DNA of 63,767 bases from an uncultured marine group I thaumarchaeote (GCA_902566725.1 CACFJZ010000003.1:1-63767), one strand, 5' to 3'; counted from the first letter of the stretch, positions 49,787-59,933 are shown. Notes: generated from the letters alone by a model not told the origin. A program made the numbers and translations.

Positions 49787-50842
49787 GTGAAAGCAGCACA
49801 AATTACCGAACCTGATAAACCACTAGTATTAAATCAAGTTGATATTTCTGATCCTACTGGAACTCAAGTTCTAATCAAGGTATTATCTACTGGTGTATGT
49901 CATAGTGATCTTCACCTTTGGGAAGGTGGATATGATACTGGTGATGGCTTTATGAAAGTCACAGACAGAGGTGTAAAATTTCCTGTAATACCTGGTCATG
50001 AAGTTGTAGGTAAAGTTGAAAAAATTGGTAATTCTGTAAAGGATGTTCAAATTGGTGATACTGTCTTAGTTTACCCTTGGATTGGACCAAGTAATTGTGA
50101 ATGTATTGCTTGTAAAAAAGGTGATACAAATTTGTGTGAAACACCAAAATCATTAGGTGTTTTTCAAGATGGAGGATATGCTGAACGCGTTATTGTTCCA
50201 GATTATAAATTTCTGGCAAATATTGGTGACTTGAATCCTGATTCCGCATCATCGTTAGCATGTTCTGGATTAACAGCATACACTGCAATCAAAAAAGCAC
50301 TAGTGAATAATCCTGAATCAATTCTAATTGTTGGTGCAGGTGGTCTTGGTTTAATGGGCGTACAATTGGCAAGTCATCTTGCAAAATGTAATATTATCTG
50401 TGCTGATATTGATGATGAAAAATTAAACACTGCTAAAGAATTAGGTGCTACACATGTTGTTAATACAAAAGAAAGTGATGCATCACAAAAAATAATGTCT
50501 ATCTGTAATGAAAAAGGAGTTGATAGCATAGTTGATTTTGTTAACGCACCACCTACTGTAAAATTAGATTTATCTGTTATAAGAAAACGTGGAAATATCA
50601 TTTTAGTTGGTTTGTTTGGTGGTTCAGTTGAACTACCATTAGTTTCTGTTCCACTAAAAGCAATAACAATCCAAGGTGCATACACTGGAAATTATAATGA
50701 CATGGTAGAATTAATTGAACTTGCAAAGAAAGGAGTCATCAATCCAATTGTCTCCAAACACTACACTTTAGATGAAGCAACTCATGCTTTAGACGATCTA
50801 AAAAATAGAAAAATTTTAGGAAGAGCAGTAATTAATCCTTAA
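49787..50842 (+). CDS. Zinc-dependent alcohol dehydrogenase
   Basis: GVCHSDLHLWEGG, VIPGHEVVGKVEKIG, CECIACKKGDTNLCE, GAGGLGLMGVQLA. Confidence 0.94.
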   Translation: MKAAQITEPDKPLVLNQVDISDPTGTQVLIKVLSTGVCHSDLHLWEGGYDTGDGFMKVTDRGVKFPVIPGHEVVGKVEKIGNSVKDVQIGDTVLVYPWIGPSNCECIACKKGDTNLCETPKSLGVFQDGGYAERVIVPDYKFLANIGDLNPDSASSLACSGLTAYTAIKKALVNNPESILIVGAGGLGLMGVQLASHLAKCNIICADIDDEKLNTAKELGATHVVNTKESDASQKIMSICNEKGVDSIVDFVNAPPTVKLDLSVIRKRGNIILVGLFGGSVELPLVSVPLKAITIQGAYTGNYNDMVELIELAKKGVINPIVSKHYTLDEATHALDDLKNRKILGRAVINP

Positions 50843-50850
50843 ACAAAAAG

Positions 50851-50973
50851 TGGTCCCCACTGAAGGATTTGAGCCTTCGACAACCCGGTTTCTGTATGCC
50901 TAGTAGACCACTGTTATTCAGCCCTAAGCCGACAACTACAGCCGGAAGCTCTACCAGGCTGAGCTAAGTGGGG
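50851..50973 (-). tRNA. tRNA-Tyr (anticodon GTA) with canonical-position intron; CCA encoded
   Basis: Minus strand: CCCCACT TA GCTC AGCCTGGTA GAGC T TCCGG CTGTAG | ~46-nt intron | A CCGGG TTGTC GAAGG CTCAAAT CCTTC AGTGGGG A CCA. Intron about 50890-50935, between positions 37 and 38. Confidence 0.92.
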
Positions 50974-51044
50974 ACTTATTTTTCGATATTTTTTTTGTTT
51001 ATTAATTATTAGCTTTGTACATTTTTGAACAAATTTAATTACTT

Positions 51045-51674
51045 TTGAGAATTTCCAGATTCATGAGTGAGAAATCGCAGAACTTAGGTGGTTACGTATG
51101 TGCTCCCTATCTGCATGATCATGATTCTATTGAACTCAAAGATAGTTGGGTTTCATCAAAAAATATCGAATCGCTATACTTTGTTACTGCAACATTTTCT
51201 GAGGACAGTAAACCCTACTTTACAACCTCCTCTAATCACTACATTCTAGCAAAATACAAAGACCCCGAAAAGATCTCAAAAGAAATAATCTCTATAGATT
51301 CAGACAAACCATCATTTCTGTTTAACATTGATGATTCAATATTTGATAGACCGTTCACTGAGAAAACAAATTTCATCTCAATATATTATCTTGAATATGG
51401 TGATTCCAAATCTGACCTACGTGATGTCTCTGCACATATTGCACGACGAGAAAAAGTGTACCGGGCTGGATTTGGCAATCTAACATTATTGTCTAAAGAA
51501 TCTCCAAAGTTTGCATTTCCGTATAGCGATCATATTGTAATGCTTGAAATTTCAAGTGACAAAAGTCATCAAAGTGATAACAAATACTGCGAACAAACTC
51601 GTCGTGACATATGTAGAAAAGGAATTGTTATGAATAACCTTGTAAGTCTTTCAATTCTTGAAACAATGAAATAA
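51045..51674 (+). CDS. Hypothetical protein
   Basis: 209 aa intact ORF; start probably at the internal MSEKSQN. Confidence 0.65.
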   Translation: MRISRFMSEKSQNLGGYVCAPYLHDHDSIELKDSWVSSKNIESLYFVTATFSEDSKPYFTTSSNHYILAKYKDPEKISKEIISIDSDKPSFLFNIDDSIFDRPFTEKTNFISIYYLEYGDSKSDLRDVSAHIARREKVYRAGFGNLTLLSKESPKFAFPYSDHIVMLEISSDKSHQSDNKYCEQTRRDICRKGIVMNNLVSLSILETMK

Positions 51675-51709
51675 AAAAAGGTAAATACCCCTCGAAAAAT
51701 TATTTTTGT

Positions 51710-52123
51710 ATGAGTAAGCCTTCTGATTTGGGTTCATTAAAAATTGGTTCCTACATACTCTTACCTGTAGGTGATCAACCAACGGGAGAACCTTGTAGAA
51801 TATCTGAATATGATACAAGTAAACCAGGAAAACATGGTGCAGCAAAAGCACGTATTGTTGGAGTTGGTGTATTTGATGGAGCAAAACGTCCACATGTTGG
51901 TCCTGTCAGTATGCAAGTTCATGTACCATTAATTGATAAAAGAACTGGCCAAATCATTTCAATGACCGGCTCTGAAATCCAAGTTATGGATGGCGAAACA
52001 TTTGAAACTGTTGATATTCAAATGGTTGATGAAGAAGTAGATGGAAAATTAGAGCAAGGACAAGATGTTGAATATTGGAATGTTATGGGAAGAACTAAAA
52101 TCATGCGAATTAAAACATCCTAA
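51710..52123 (+). CDS. Translation initiation factor aIF5A
   Basis: GSYILLPVGDQPTGEPCRISEYDTSKPGKHGAAKARIVGVGVFDG with hypusination-site region. Confidence 0.95.
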   Translation: MSKPSDLGSLKIGSYILLPVGDQPTGEPCRISEYDTSKPGKHGAAKARIVGVGVFDGAKRPHVGPVSMQVHVPLIDKRTGQIISMTGSEIQVMDGETFETVDIQMVDEEVDGKLEQGQDVEYWNVMGRTKIMRIKTS

Positions 52124-52126
52124 ATT

Positions 52127-52191
52127 GGATGCTAATGATGATTGGAAAAGCCAACTGATTTTTGATGAAGATTATGAGTTTTGAGGCATCC
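52127..52191 (+). ncRNA. C/D-box sRNA, predicted guide for tRNA-Met(CAU) C34 2'-O-methylation
   Basis: GGATGC-ta-ATGATGA(C)-TTGGAAAAGCCAA-CTGA(D')-TTTT-TGATGA(C')-AGATTATGAGTT-TTGA(D-like)-g-GCATCC. Terminal stem GGATGC/GCATCC. The D guide is complementary to the CUCAUAA anticodon loop. Confidence 0.85.
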
Positions 52192-52208
52192 TATTCTTTT
52201 GTTTTACA

Positions 52209-52898
52209 ATGAAATTAGCTGCATTATTCTCAGGTGGAAAAGATAGTACCTATGCAATACATCTTGCAAAAAAGTCTGGTTACAGCGTAGATGTTTTATT
52301 AACAATTTTTCCACATAGTGATGAAAGCCATTTACTACATTATCCAAACATTAGATTTACTTCTTTACAATCTGAATCGATGAAGATTCCACAACTAACT
52401 GAACAATTAACATCTACTTATACAAAAAATGAATCTGACGCATTGGATAGACTAATTATTTCTGCAAAAGAAAATTACTCTATTGATGGAATTGTTCATG
52501 GTGGAATTCTTAGTGAATATCAAAAAGATAATTTTTCAACAATATGTGAAAAAAATAATCTAAAAATAGTCTCTCCAATATGGAATATGGAACCTGAATC
52601 TTACATGAAAGAACTATTGTCTGAAAACTTTGAATATGTTATCTCTACTGTAAGTTCTGATGGCCTAAATGATTCTTGGCTTGGACGCACAATTCAGAAA
52701 AATGACTTGATTGAACTTAAAAAATTACAACAAAAATTTGATTTTAATCTAAATTTTGAAGGTGGGGAAGCTGAAACATTTGTAACAAACTGTCCCTTAT
52801 TTGAAAAACCTATCATAATACAAGATTCAAACACTGAATGGGATGGTTATAGGGGAAGATTTGAAATATTGGAGGCAAAATTAAAAGATAATGCTTGA
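52209..52898 (+). CDS. Diphthine-ammonia ligase (Dph6-like) PP-loop protein
   Basis: LAALFSGGKDSTYAIHLAKKSGYSVDVLLTIFP...DGIVHGGILSEYQK...FNLNFEGGEAETFVTNCPLF. Confidence 0.9.
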   Translation: MKLAALFSGGKDSTYAIHLAKKSGYSVDVLLTIFPHSDESHLLHYPNIRFTSLQSESMKIPQLTEQLTSTYTKNESDALDRLIISAKENYSIDGIVHGGILSEYQKDNFSTICEKNNLKIVSPIWNMEPESYMKELLSENFEYVISTVSSDGLNDSWLGRTIQKNDLIELKKLQQKFDFNLNFEGGEAETFVTNCPLFEKPIIIQDSNTEWDGYRGRFEILEAKLKDNA

Positions 52899-54216
52899 CA
52901 ATCTGAAAGACGGACTAAGATCTGCAATTAAAAAAATTGTTAGCTCTTCTGGCATAGATGAAGAATTAATCAAAGAATTAGCAAAAGATGTTCAGCGTTC
53001 ATTATTACAATCTGATGTAAATGTAAAATTGGTTCTTGAAATTACAAAAAATCTTCAAGAACGTTGCATCAATGAAACTCCTCCCCCTGGATTATCAAGA
53101 AAAGATCATATTGTTAAAATTCTTTATGACGAATTATCAAAATTATTAGGAAATGATACTGAATTTCATTTCAAATCTGGAAAAATTAACAAAGTTTTGA
53201 TGTTGGGAATTCAAGGAAGTGGAAAAACTACTGTATCTTCAAAATTAGCAAAATTTCTTACAAAACAAGGTTATCGTGTTGGAGTAATTGGTGCAGATAC
53301 CTATAGGCCAGGTGCACTTGTACAACTAAAGACTAATTGCGAAAAATCTAATGTTGAGGTTTATGGTGAAGAAAATAATAAGGATGCACCAGAAATTGTC
53401 AAAAATGGTCTAAAACATTTTGAAAATTCAAATATTGATGTAGTGTTAATTGATACTGCTGGACGACATAAAGAAGAACAAGATCTATTGAATGAAATGA
53501 CTGAAATTTCTAAAGTATCAAATCCTGATTTGGCATTATTAGTGATTGATGGTACTATCGGTCAACAGTGTTTCTCACAAGCAGAAGCCTTCAACAACAC
53601 TGTTCCTGTTGGTGGTATAGTAATTACAAAACTAGATAGTTCTGCAAAAGGTGGTGGTGCTTTAGCTGCATCTGCTGCTACTGGTGCACAAGTAATGTAT
53701 GTTGGTACAGGTGAAAGAATAGATGACCTTGAACAATTTTCTCCAACTAGATTTGTTGGTAGACTTTTAGGAATGGGTGATGTGCAAGCAGTTCTTGATC
53801 TTGCAAAACGTCTTGGAGATGAAGCCGATGAAGTACGAATGAAAAGAATCTCTAGCGGTAAAATGAATATGGAAGATTTCTTTTATCAATTAGAAGAAGT
53901 CACCAAAGTTGGTTCTCTACAAAGTTTGATGGAAACCATGCCCGGATTATCTGGCATGGTAAAAGAAGATCAGCTTGAACAAATGGAAGAACGAATGGAC
54001 AAATGGCGATACATTATTCAAAGTATGAACACTGCTGAAAAAGCAGATCCTGATTTACTTAATTCCTCTCGCATAAAGCGAATTGCACGAGGTTCTGGCT
54101 GGCCAGAACATGAGGTTAAAGAACTCTTGAAAAATTATAAAAATTCAAAAAATATGATGAAAGCTTCTAAAGGTAGACAGATGCAAGGCATGCTTCGAAA
54201 ACTTGGAATGGGTTAA
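52891..54216 (+). CDS. srp54: Signal recognition particle protein SRP54
   Basis: GIQGSGKTTVSSKLAKFL, GADTYRPGALVQL, DTAGRH, TKLDSSAKGGGAL, Met-rich C-terminus. Confidence 0.97.
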   Translation: MLDNLKDGLRSAIKKIVSSSGIDEELIKELAKDVQRSLLQSDVNVKLVLEITKNLQERCINETPPPGLSRKDHIVKILYDELSKLLGNDTEFHFKSGKINKVLMLGIQGSGKTTVSSKLAKFLTKQGYRVGVIGADTYRPGALVQLKTNCEKSNVEVYGEENNKDAPEIVKNGLKHFENSNIDVVLIDTAGRHKEEQDLLNEMTEISKVSNPDLALLVIDGTIGQQCFSQAEAFNNTVPVGGIVITKLDSSAKGGGALAASAATGAQVMYVGTGERIDDLEQFSPTRFVGRLLGMGDVQAVLDLAKRLGDEADEVRMKRISSGKMNMEDFFYQLEEVTKVGSLQSLMETMPGLSGMVKEDQLEQMEERMDKWRYIIQSMNTAEKADPDLLNSSRIKRIARGSGWPEHEVKELLKNYKNSKNMMKASKGRQMQGMLRKLGMG

Positions 54217-54280
54217 TCCACAAATCCTCATTAAATCACGAACATATCTAAAAATGTGAAATTTGAATCATTACGCATTC

Positions 54281-54766
54281 TTAAATTGATTTTTTAATTA
54301 ATTTTCTATTTAATTTATTACCACAAATTGGACATTCTCTTTCTTTTTGAAATTCTTTTCCACAAGCTGAACAATAACTGATCCATTTGCCTACTTTGCT
54401 AATCCCATCTGTCATTAATGAGGATGTTTTAATTTCTAACTGTCTTGCAATATTTGTAACTGCAAAATCATCTGTAATCAATTCAGCATTATTTTCCAAT
54501 GCTAATGCTATGATTGATGCATCTTGTTCAGATATTGTTATCTTATCTCCTGTTTTTTCTGCTGTCTCATTAACTATTTTGATAGTTTCTTCTCTTGGAT
54601 CTCTAACTTGAAGTCTATTTGTTTGTTGTAACATTTCTAATGCACCCTGTTTTGATTTGATGTGTTCTATTTCACCATATACTACACTTGTTGTCATAAA
54701 AGAATCATTAGAAGAAAATGGTATTCCTGCATAAAATGCAGTAGCATCTAAAACTCTAAAAACCAA
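54281..54766 (-). CDS. Nob1-like PIN-domain endonuclease with zinc ribbon
   Basis: VLDATAFYAGIPF PIN start; ISEQDASIIALALENNAELITDDFAV; zinc ribbon YCSACGKEF...CPICGNKL. Confidence 0.92.
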   Translation of the reverse strand: MVFRVLDATAFYAGIPFSSNDSFMTTSVVYGEIEHIKSKQGALEMLQQTNRLQVRDPREETIKIVNETAEKTGDKITISEQDASIIALALENNAELITDDFAVTNIARQLEIKTSSLMTDGISKVGKWISYCSACGKEFQKERECPICGNKLNRKLIKKSI

Positions 54767-55571
54767 GTTTATTCATTTGTCTTAGACCCTTCTTCTTTAA
54801 TCTTACAAAAACTGCTTGCTTCTTGAATTTCTTTATAGTAATTTTCTGATCAAATTCAGATGATTTTATCATCTGTGCATCCATTACTATGTTACAATCA
54901 TGTGAACAATTTATCTCAATTTTTTCATCAGGTACAACAATCGATGGTAATCTATGCACTGGTGCAACAGGTGTGATAATTAACACATCCAAACTCTCAT
55001 GTAATAATGGTCCTCCTATTGAAAAAGAATGACCTGTTGAGCCACTAGGTGTTGAAATTATCACTCCATCCATTTTTTGTTTTACGGTATCACTTTGAAA
55101 TCTAATTTCAAATTCGGCAGTTTTTGTTAAATTTTTACGGTTTACATAAATCTCATTTAACGCTGGTGAAAATTCTTCACCATTACATGATGCAACAACT
55201 CTTGTTCTTTTATCTAACCAAATTTCATTTTTTGTGATTGCGGTTATTGCATCGTCAAAATCATCTAGTGTTATTTCTGACAATATGCCACGATTTCCCC
55301 CAACATTGATTGTCAAAATTGGAGTCTCATTCCGTAAATTCCTAAATGCCCTTAATGTAGTACCGTCTCCTCCTAATGTAACTACCAAATCTAATTTTAT
55401 CTTTGTAAAATCATCCAACGATTCAACTTTCTCTGCTCCTTGTACGCTAACAGGAGCAATTGTATAGACTTTGATCTTTTTTGCAATCATTTTCTTTGCA
55501 ATCATTTCTGCAGCATCTTCAGAAATTTTTGATCCAAATTTACTCACTATGGCTACTTTGTTTAGTTTCAA
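54756..55571 (-). CDS. nadK: NAD kinase
   Basis: LVVTLGGDGTTLRAFR, GNRGILSE, STPSGSTGHSFSIGGPLL. Confidence 0.95.
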   Translation of the reverse strand: MKLNKVAIVSKFGSKISEDAAEMIAKKMIAKKIKVYTIAPVSVQGAEKVESLDDFTKIKLDLVVTLGGDGTTLRAFRNLRNETPILTINVGGNRGILSEITLDDFDDAITAITKNEIWLDKRTRVVASCNGEEFSPALNEIYVNRKNLTKTAEFEIRFQSDTVKQKMDGVIISTPSGSTGHSFSIGGPLLHESLDVLIITPVAPVHRLPSIVVPDEKIEINCSHDCNIVMDAQMIKSSEFDQKITIKKFKKQAVFVRLKKKGLRQMNKLGF

Positions 55572-55701
55572 GCAGTCTCTTCACACTATACCGCATTTAA
55601 AAATGATAGTGCAATTTTCACGCTTAATTCTCACCAAGTGATCATTTTTTTCAATATTTACTCGATAACGTTTTTAAATAATTGAAAACGCTTCAAAGTA
55701 A

Positions 55702-56655
55702 ATGTCACTCTTACTCAAAGATCGAGTATACACAATGGAATCCCCTACTGCAAAAAGAGGAGTTTATCCATTACATGGTTTTAAGCTTGGTTTGTATCGT
55801 TTACCATTTCGATTAGATGATCCTTTAGAAATCAAATCCATTCATGACGGTCTCAAAAAAGCATTTGAAATGGAAGTTTATGCTGATAGAATTTTTGCTA
55901 CATATCATTGGTCTGAAGAAAACATGTCTGATCAATTTGCCAAAGGTTACGAAAAAGTCGACTTGGAAGTTACAGTAGAGATTGTAACTGGTGAAGTAGT
56001 TGACATCATTTACCAAATTTGGCCAATTGATAAATTTGGTGACCCACATTGGTTGAAAGATTATAGAAAAAAGGCTGATCATTTTGCAAAAATGGTTACT
56101 GATACAATTTTACGTAATACTATACTTGAAGAAAAATTCCGTGCAGCATTAATGAAACTTGAAAAAATTTCTGAAAAAGAATCAATCAAACGTTTAGAAG
56201 AATTAACACCACTTGCAATGATTGTACTAAACGCAAAACCAAAAGTGAAAGTTGCAGAAGAAGAGGAAATTGAAGAACTTGATGAATCTGCTGCTGAAGC
56301 ATTTGATGGTGCAAAACCTGGTCCAATTGATGTTGATTACAAATCTAAAATGAAACAATCTCCATCATTTGAAGCTGAGACTGGCCATGAGATTAAAACT
56401 TGGGGTAGAGTTGGAACCGAGAATGCAATAATGGGTGTATGGGGAGAATTTGTATCCGTTGACTTTGATATTTGTGTTGCAGATGGTGCATGTATTGATG
56501 CATGTCCTGTTGGAGTATACGAATTTGCAGAATTCCCTGGAAACGCTGCATCTGATAAGAAACCATTAATGTCAAAAGAACCAGATTGTATATTCTGTCT
56601 TGCATGTGAGGGTGTTTGTCCTCCAAAAGCCATTAAGATCTTTGAACAAAAGTAA
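55702..56655 (+). CDS. 4Fe-4S ferredoxin-domain protein with long uncharacterised N-terminal region
   Basis: C-terminal CVADGACIDACPVGVYEF...CIFCLACEGVCPPKAIKIF. Confidence 0.88.
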   Translation: MSLLLKDRVYTMESPTAKRGVYPLHGFKLGLYRLPFRLDDPLEIKSIHDGLKKAFEMEVYADRIFATYHWSEENMSDQFAKGYEKVDLEVTVEIVTGEVVDIIYQIWPIDKFGDPHWLKDYRKKADHFAKMVTDTILRNTILEEKFRAALMKLEKISEKESIKRLEELTPLAMIVLNAKPKVKVAEEEEIEELDESAAEAFDGAKPGPIDVDYKSKMKQSPSFEAETGHEIKTWGRVGTENAIMGVWGEFVSVDFDICVADGACIDACPVGVYEFAEFPGNAASDKKPLMSKEPDCIFCLACEGVCPPKAIKIFEQK

Positions 56656-56706
56656 TATCTCTGATTTCAGATATATACCACCGTACAAATTCTAAAGTGA
56701 TAGATA

Positions 56707-58725
56707 TTGGAAGGTAATCCGTTCACTCAATTTGTATTTCAAATCTTCATATTTTGTGCAATCCTGATTATTGGTTATACCTGTAATTTCTATTATTTGG
56801 CATTTCTATCCAGTCACAGAAAAGACAAGAACTCTATTGTTGAGGTAGGCGAACCAACTATCACAATCCAACTTCCAATTTACAATGAAAAATACGTTGC
56901 AACAAGATTAGTTGATGCTGTATGTCAACAGGATTATCCAAAAGATAAGATGCGAATTATGGTTTTAGATGATTCCGATGATGATACCGTTACAACAATG
57001 TCAAACACTGTAAAAAAATACCAAAATTTAGGATTTGATATTCAACATGTTAGAAGAGGAACAAGAAATGGATACAAAGCTGGTGCTCTAAAACATGCTA
57101 TGAAATCTACTGATAGTGAATTTGTTGCAATTTTTGATGCTGATTTCATTCCTCCAAATTGGTACTTGAAAAAAGCAATGCCACATTTTGCAAAATCAAA
57201 CATTGGTCTTGTTCAATGTAGATGGGGACATATCAATGAAAACTACTCTGCATTAACACAAGCTCAGGCTTTGAATCTTGATTTTCACTTTTTGGTAGAA
57301 CAAAAGGCAAAAAGCAATTCTAAACTCTTTATGAATTTTAATGGCACTGCTGGTATCTGGAGAAAAGAGTGTATTGATGATGCAGGTGGTTGGCATACTG
57401 CTACACTTGTTGAAGATTTGGATCTTAGTTATAGGGCTCAAATGAAAGGTTGGAAATGTCTTTTCCTACCTGATATTGTTGTTGATGCTGAACTTCCTGT
57501 TCAAATGAATGGTGCAAAAAGACAACAATTCCGTTGGGCTAAAGGATCTATACAATGTGCGGTAAAACTCCTTGGAGATATTCTAGTTAAAAGAAAAATA
57601 GCTTTTGATACCAAACTACAAGCATTTATTCAACTTACTAGACACATAGTTTTCCCATTAATGCTCATACAGTTCATTACACTTCCAATACTTCTTGCGT
57701 CTGAAGTTAATCTTTACATTGTTAGTTTTCTGCCTGCGTTAACATTGGCAACATATCTCGCTATGGGACCTGGTGCATACCTTCTTGTTATTCATAAAAT
57801 GTACAAAAATGATTGGAAAGCAAAAGCGAAAGCGTTGCCATACCTTCTTGTTTATTCCATTGGAATGTCTGTAAATAATACAGTAGCAGTTTTTGATGGT
57901 GTATTTGGAAAAAAGAATGAATTTCTTAGAACTCCAAAATATGGAATCGTTAAAAATGATGATGATTGGAGAGATAAAGCATACAATCTACCATTCTCAA
58001 AGACTACCTTACTTGAAATGTTCTTTGCTGTATATGGAATACTAGGAATTTTCATTGCAATATTTTCCAATAATCCAATATTTGTGCCTATAATTGCTTT
58101 ACAAGCAGTTGGATTCTTTTACATTGCGTGGCTAAGCTTCTCTCATACAAGATATAAAAGACCACAATCTACAAAGCATAAAATAACAAAGGAAGAAAAA
58201 ATGGCTAATAATTTCTATAAACTTGCACTTGGAGGAATCTTTGCAATTATTGTAATTGGTGCATATATGGCATTCACTGGCTATGCAAATGATGTGTATC
58301 CTCTTGATCAATCTGTAGGTTTCTTAGATAGAATTGTTGCAACATCCGATCCTCAATCAATCATTGCTGACATTAATTCCATCAAAGCAAATCTTCCTGA
58401 AACTGGTAACCCTGTATGGATTTTTCCAACTGACTCTACTAATTTTGCAAGAATACAAGCTGATCTTGATACGATGTTGATTAGTGCAGAAAAAATTGCT
58501 GCGGTGCCAACTGATAGTGCTGCATATCATACTGGTATGTTAGATATTAACAGTCGTTCTGTACTCATTCAAGAAAATATTGCTGATGCTATTCCTTACA
58601 TGTATGTCAGTTTCTCAAATATAATTTTCAGTTCTATTTGGATTGCAGCAATTCTAGGAATATTTGCTGTTCTTAATAAAAAGAAACAAAAAATGCAAGA
58701 ATATGATGTCTCACAAGATGTCTAA
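56707..58725 (+). CDS. Family 2 glycosyltransferase, cellulose synthase-like membrane protein
   Basis: TIQLPIYNEKYVATRLVDAVCQQDYP, VAIFDADFIPP, GTAGIWRKECID, TLVEDLDLSYRAQ, QQFRWAKGS; multiple TMs; apparent TTG start. Confidence 0.92.
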   Translation: MEGNPFTQFVFQIFIFCAILIIGYTCNFYYLAFLSSHRKDKNSIVEVGEPTITIQLPIYNEKYVATRLVDAVCQQDYPKDKMRIMVLDDSDDDTVTTMSNTVKKYQNLGFDIQHVRRGTRNGYKAGALKHAMKSTDSEFVAIFDADFIPPNWYLKKAMPHFAKSNIGLVQCRWGHINENYSALTQAQALNLDFHFLVEQKAKSNSKLFMNFNGTAGIWRKECIDDAGGWHTATLVEDLDLSYRAQMKGWKCLFLPDIVVDAELPVQMNGAKRQQFRWAKGSIQCAVKLLGDILVKRKIAFDTKLQAFIQLTRHIVFPLMLIQFITLPILLASEVNLYIVSFLPALTLATYLAMGPGAYLLVIHKMYKNDWKAKAKALPYLLVYSIGMSVNNTVAVFDGVFGKKNEFLRTPKYGIVKNDDDWRDKAYNLPFSKTTLLEMFFAVYGILGIFIAIFSNNPIFVPIIALQAVGFFYIAWLSFSHTRYKRPQSTKHKITKEEKMANNFYKLALGGIFAIIVIGAYMAFTGYANDVYPLDQSVGFLDRIVATSDPQSIIADINSIKANLPETGNPVWIFPTDSTNFARIQADLDTMLISAEKIAAVPTDSAAYHTGMLDINSRSVLIQENIADAIPYMYVSFSNIIFSSIWIAAILGIFAVLNKKKQKMQEYDVSQDV

Positions 58726-59933
58726 GAAATATTTAATTCATTTCTGATTTCATCAACTGCACGAATTCCAAAAATGTCTCTAACTTGTGGAATTCTGATT
58801 GCTTCTTTTAACAATTCCTTTCCTAAATTATCTGCCAATATTCCAAACACTTCTGAAAATCTTAATTCCCATCTATCTGCACAGTCAAAAATTTTGCCTA
58901 CTGCCCATTGTCTCACTTCATGTGGTAACGGAATCTTATCTTCAGTTTCAATTGAAAGTCTATCAAACAAATTGATCAATTCTGTTGTCTGAATGGCCAT
59001 CTTTTCGACATCTTTTATATCTCCATATTTTGATTCTGCCTGCATTCTTATACTTGATTGATATTCATTGAGTTTCAAAATTGCCATTACCTCTTTTGAA
59101 GAATCATCTGCTGCCTTGTTTGTTACTCCTTTCACTCCTTGTAATTCATGAATAACTTTGTCTGTTTTTTGATGAAATTCTGAGGCTAATTGATCTGAAC
59201 GATTAATCATATTTGAAATATTTGATATTTTCTCTTCAATTTCTGATTTGAATGTCTTCATTCCATCTCCTATAACCGATGAAATTTTTGGGCTTGACAC
59301 TAAACTACCAATCTCATTTTTGAGATTTGACATGTCTTTTCCTATATCCCCTGTTCGACTACTTATTGATTTTATATTTTCTCTGAGCTCTTCTATCTGT
59401 TTTGTAATATCATTTTGTCCTTTACCTGACTTCTCATTCATTTTGTCCTTTACCTCATCAACTCTATTTGCAATCTTCATTATCATCTCTGAATTATTTT
59501 TAATCGATTCTTTACTCTCTGAAATTGTCTTCATAATGTCGCTAGTTTTTGGCATTGTTTCTTGTTTTTCGCCAATTTTTGCAATTTTCTTATCTAATTG
59601 TTCTGTTTGATTGTTTAATTTTGTTATAAACTTCTCGTGGACCTTTACCTGACCTAATCCTGTAAATAATCTCTGTGTATCTTCTTCGATTATGTCTATT
59701 TGTTTTGCCTGTTTTTGCATCTGAGCCATTGCTAAATTTAATGACTCCATCATACTACTCATTGATACCAAAATCTTTTGATTCTCTTTGAAGATCCTTG
59801 CCATTCCTTTGATCTCTTTTGATAATGCTTTTGTTGATTCTGAAACAGAATTTACTTTATTGAATAACTGTGTTGGATTTGGGTCTCTCTTTGTTTTGTT
59901 TGGTTGTTTTTTTACCCGTTTTTTCTCAACCAT
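58722..59933 (-). CDS. Long coiled-coil protein
   Basis: 403 aa with extended heptad-like region and basic N-terminus KKRVKKQPNKTKRD. Confidence 0.8.
   Translation of the reverse strand: MVEKKRVKKQPNKTKRDPNPTQLFNKVNSVSESTKALSKEIKGMARIFKENQKILVSMSSMMESLNLAMAQMQKQAKQIDIIEEDTQRLFTGLGQVKVHEKFITKLNNQTEQLDKKIAKIGEKQETMPKTSDIMKTISESKESIKNNSEMIMKIANRVDEVKDKMNEKSGKGQNDITKQIEELRENIKSISSRTGDIGKDMSNLKNEIGSLVSSPKISSVIGDGMKTFKSEIEEKISNISNMINRSDQLASEFHQKTDKVIHELQGVKGVTNKAADDSSKEVMAILKLNEYQSSIRMQAESKYGDIKDVEKMAIQTTELINLFDRLSIETEDKIPLPHEVRQWAVGKIFDCADRWELRFSEVFGILADNLGKELLKEAIRIPQVRDIFGIRAVDEIRNELNIS

Noticed and set aside
52065-52184. Out-of-frame 39-aa ORF MLNIGMLWEELKSCELKHPKLDANDDWKSQLIFDEDYEF overlapping the aIF5A 3' end
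   Set aside because: Its 3' half is better explained by the C/D-box sRNA (52127-52191), and the 5' half overlaps aIF5A coding sequence in another frame.
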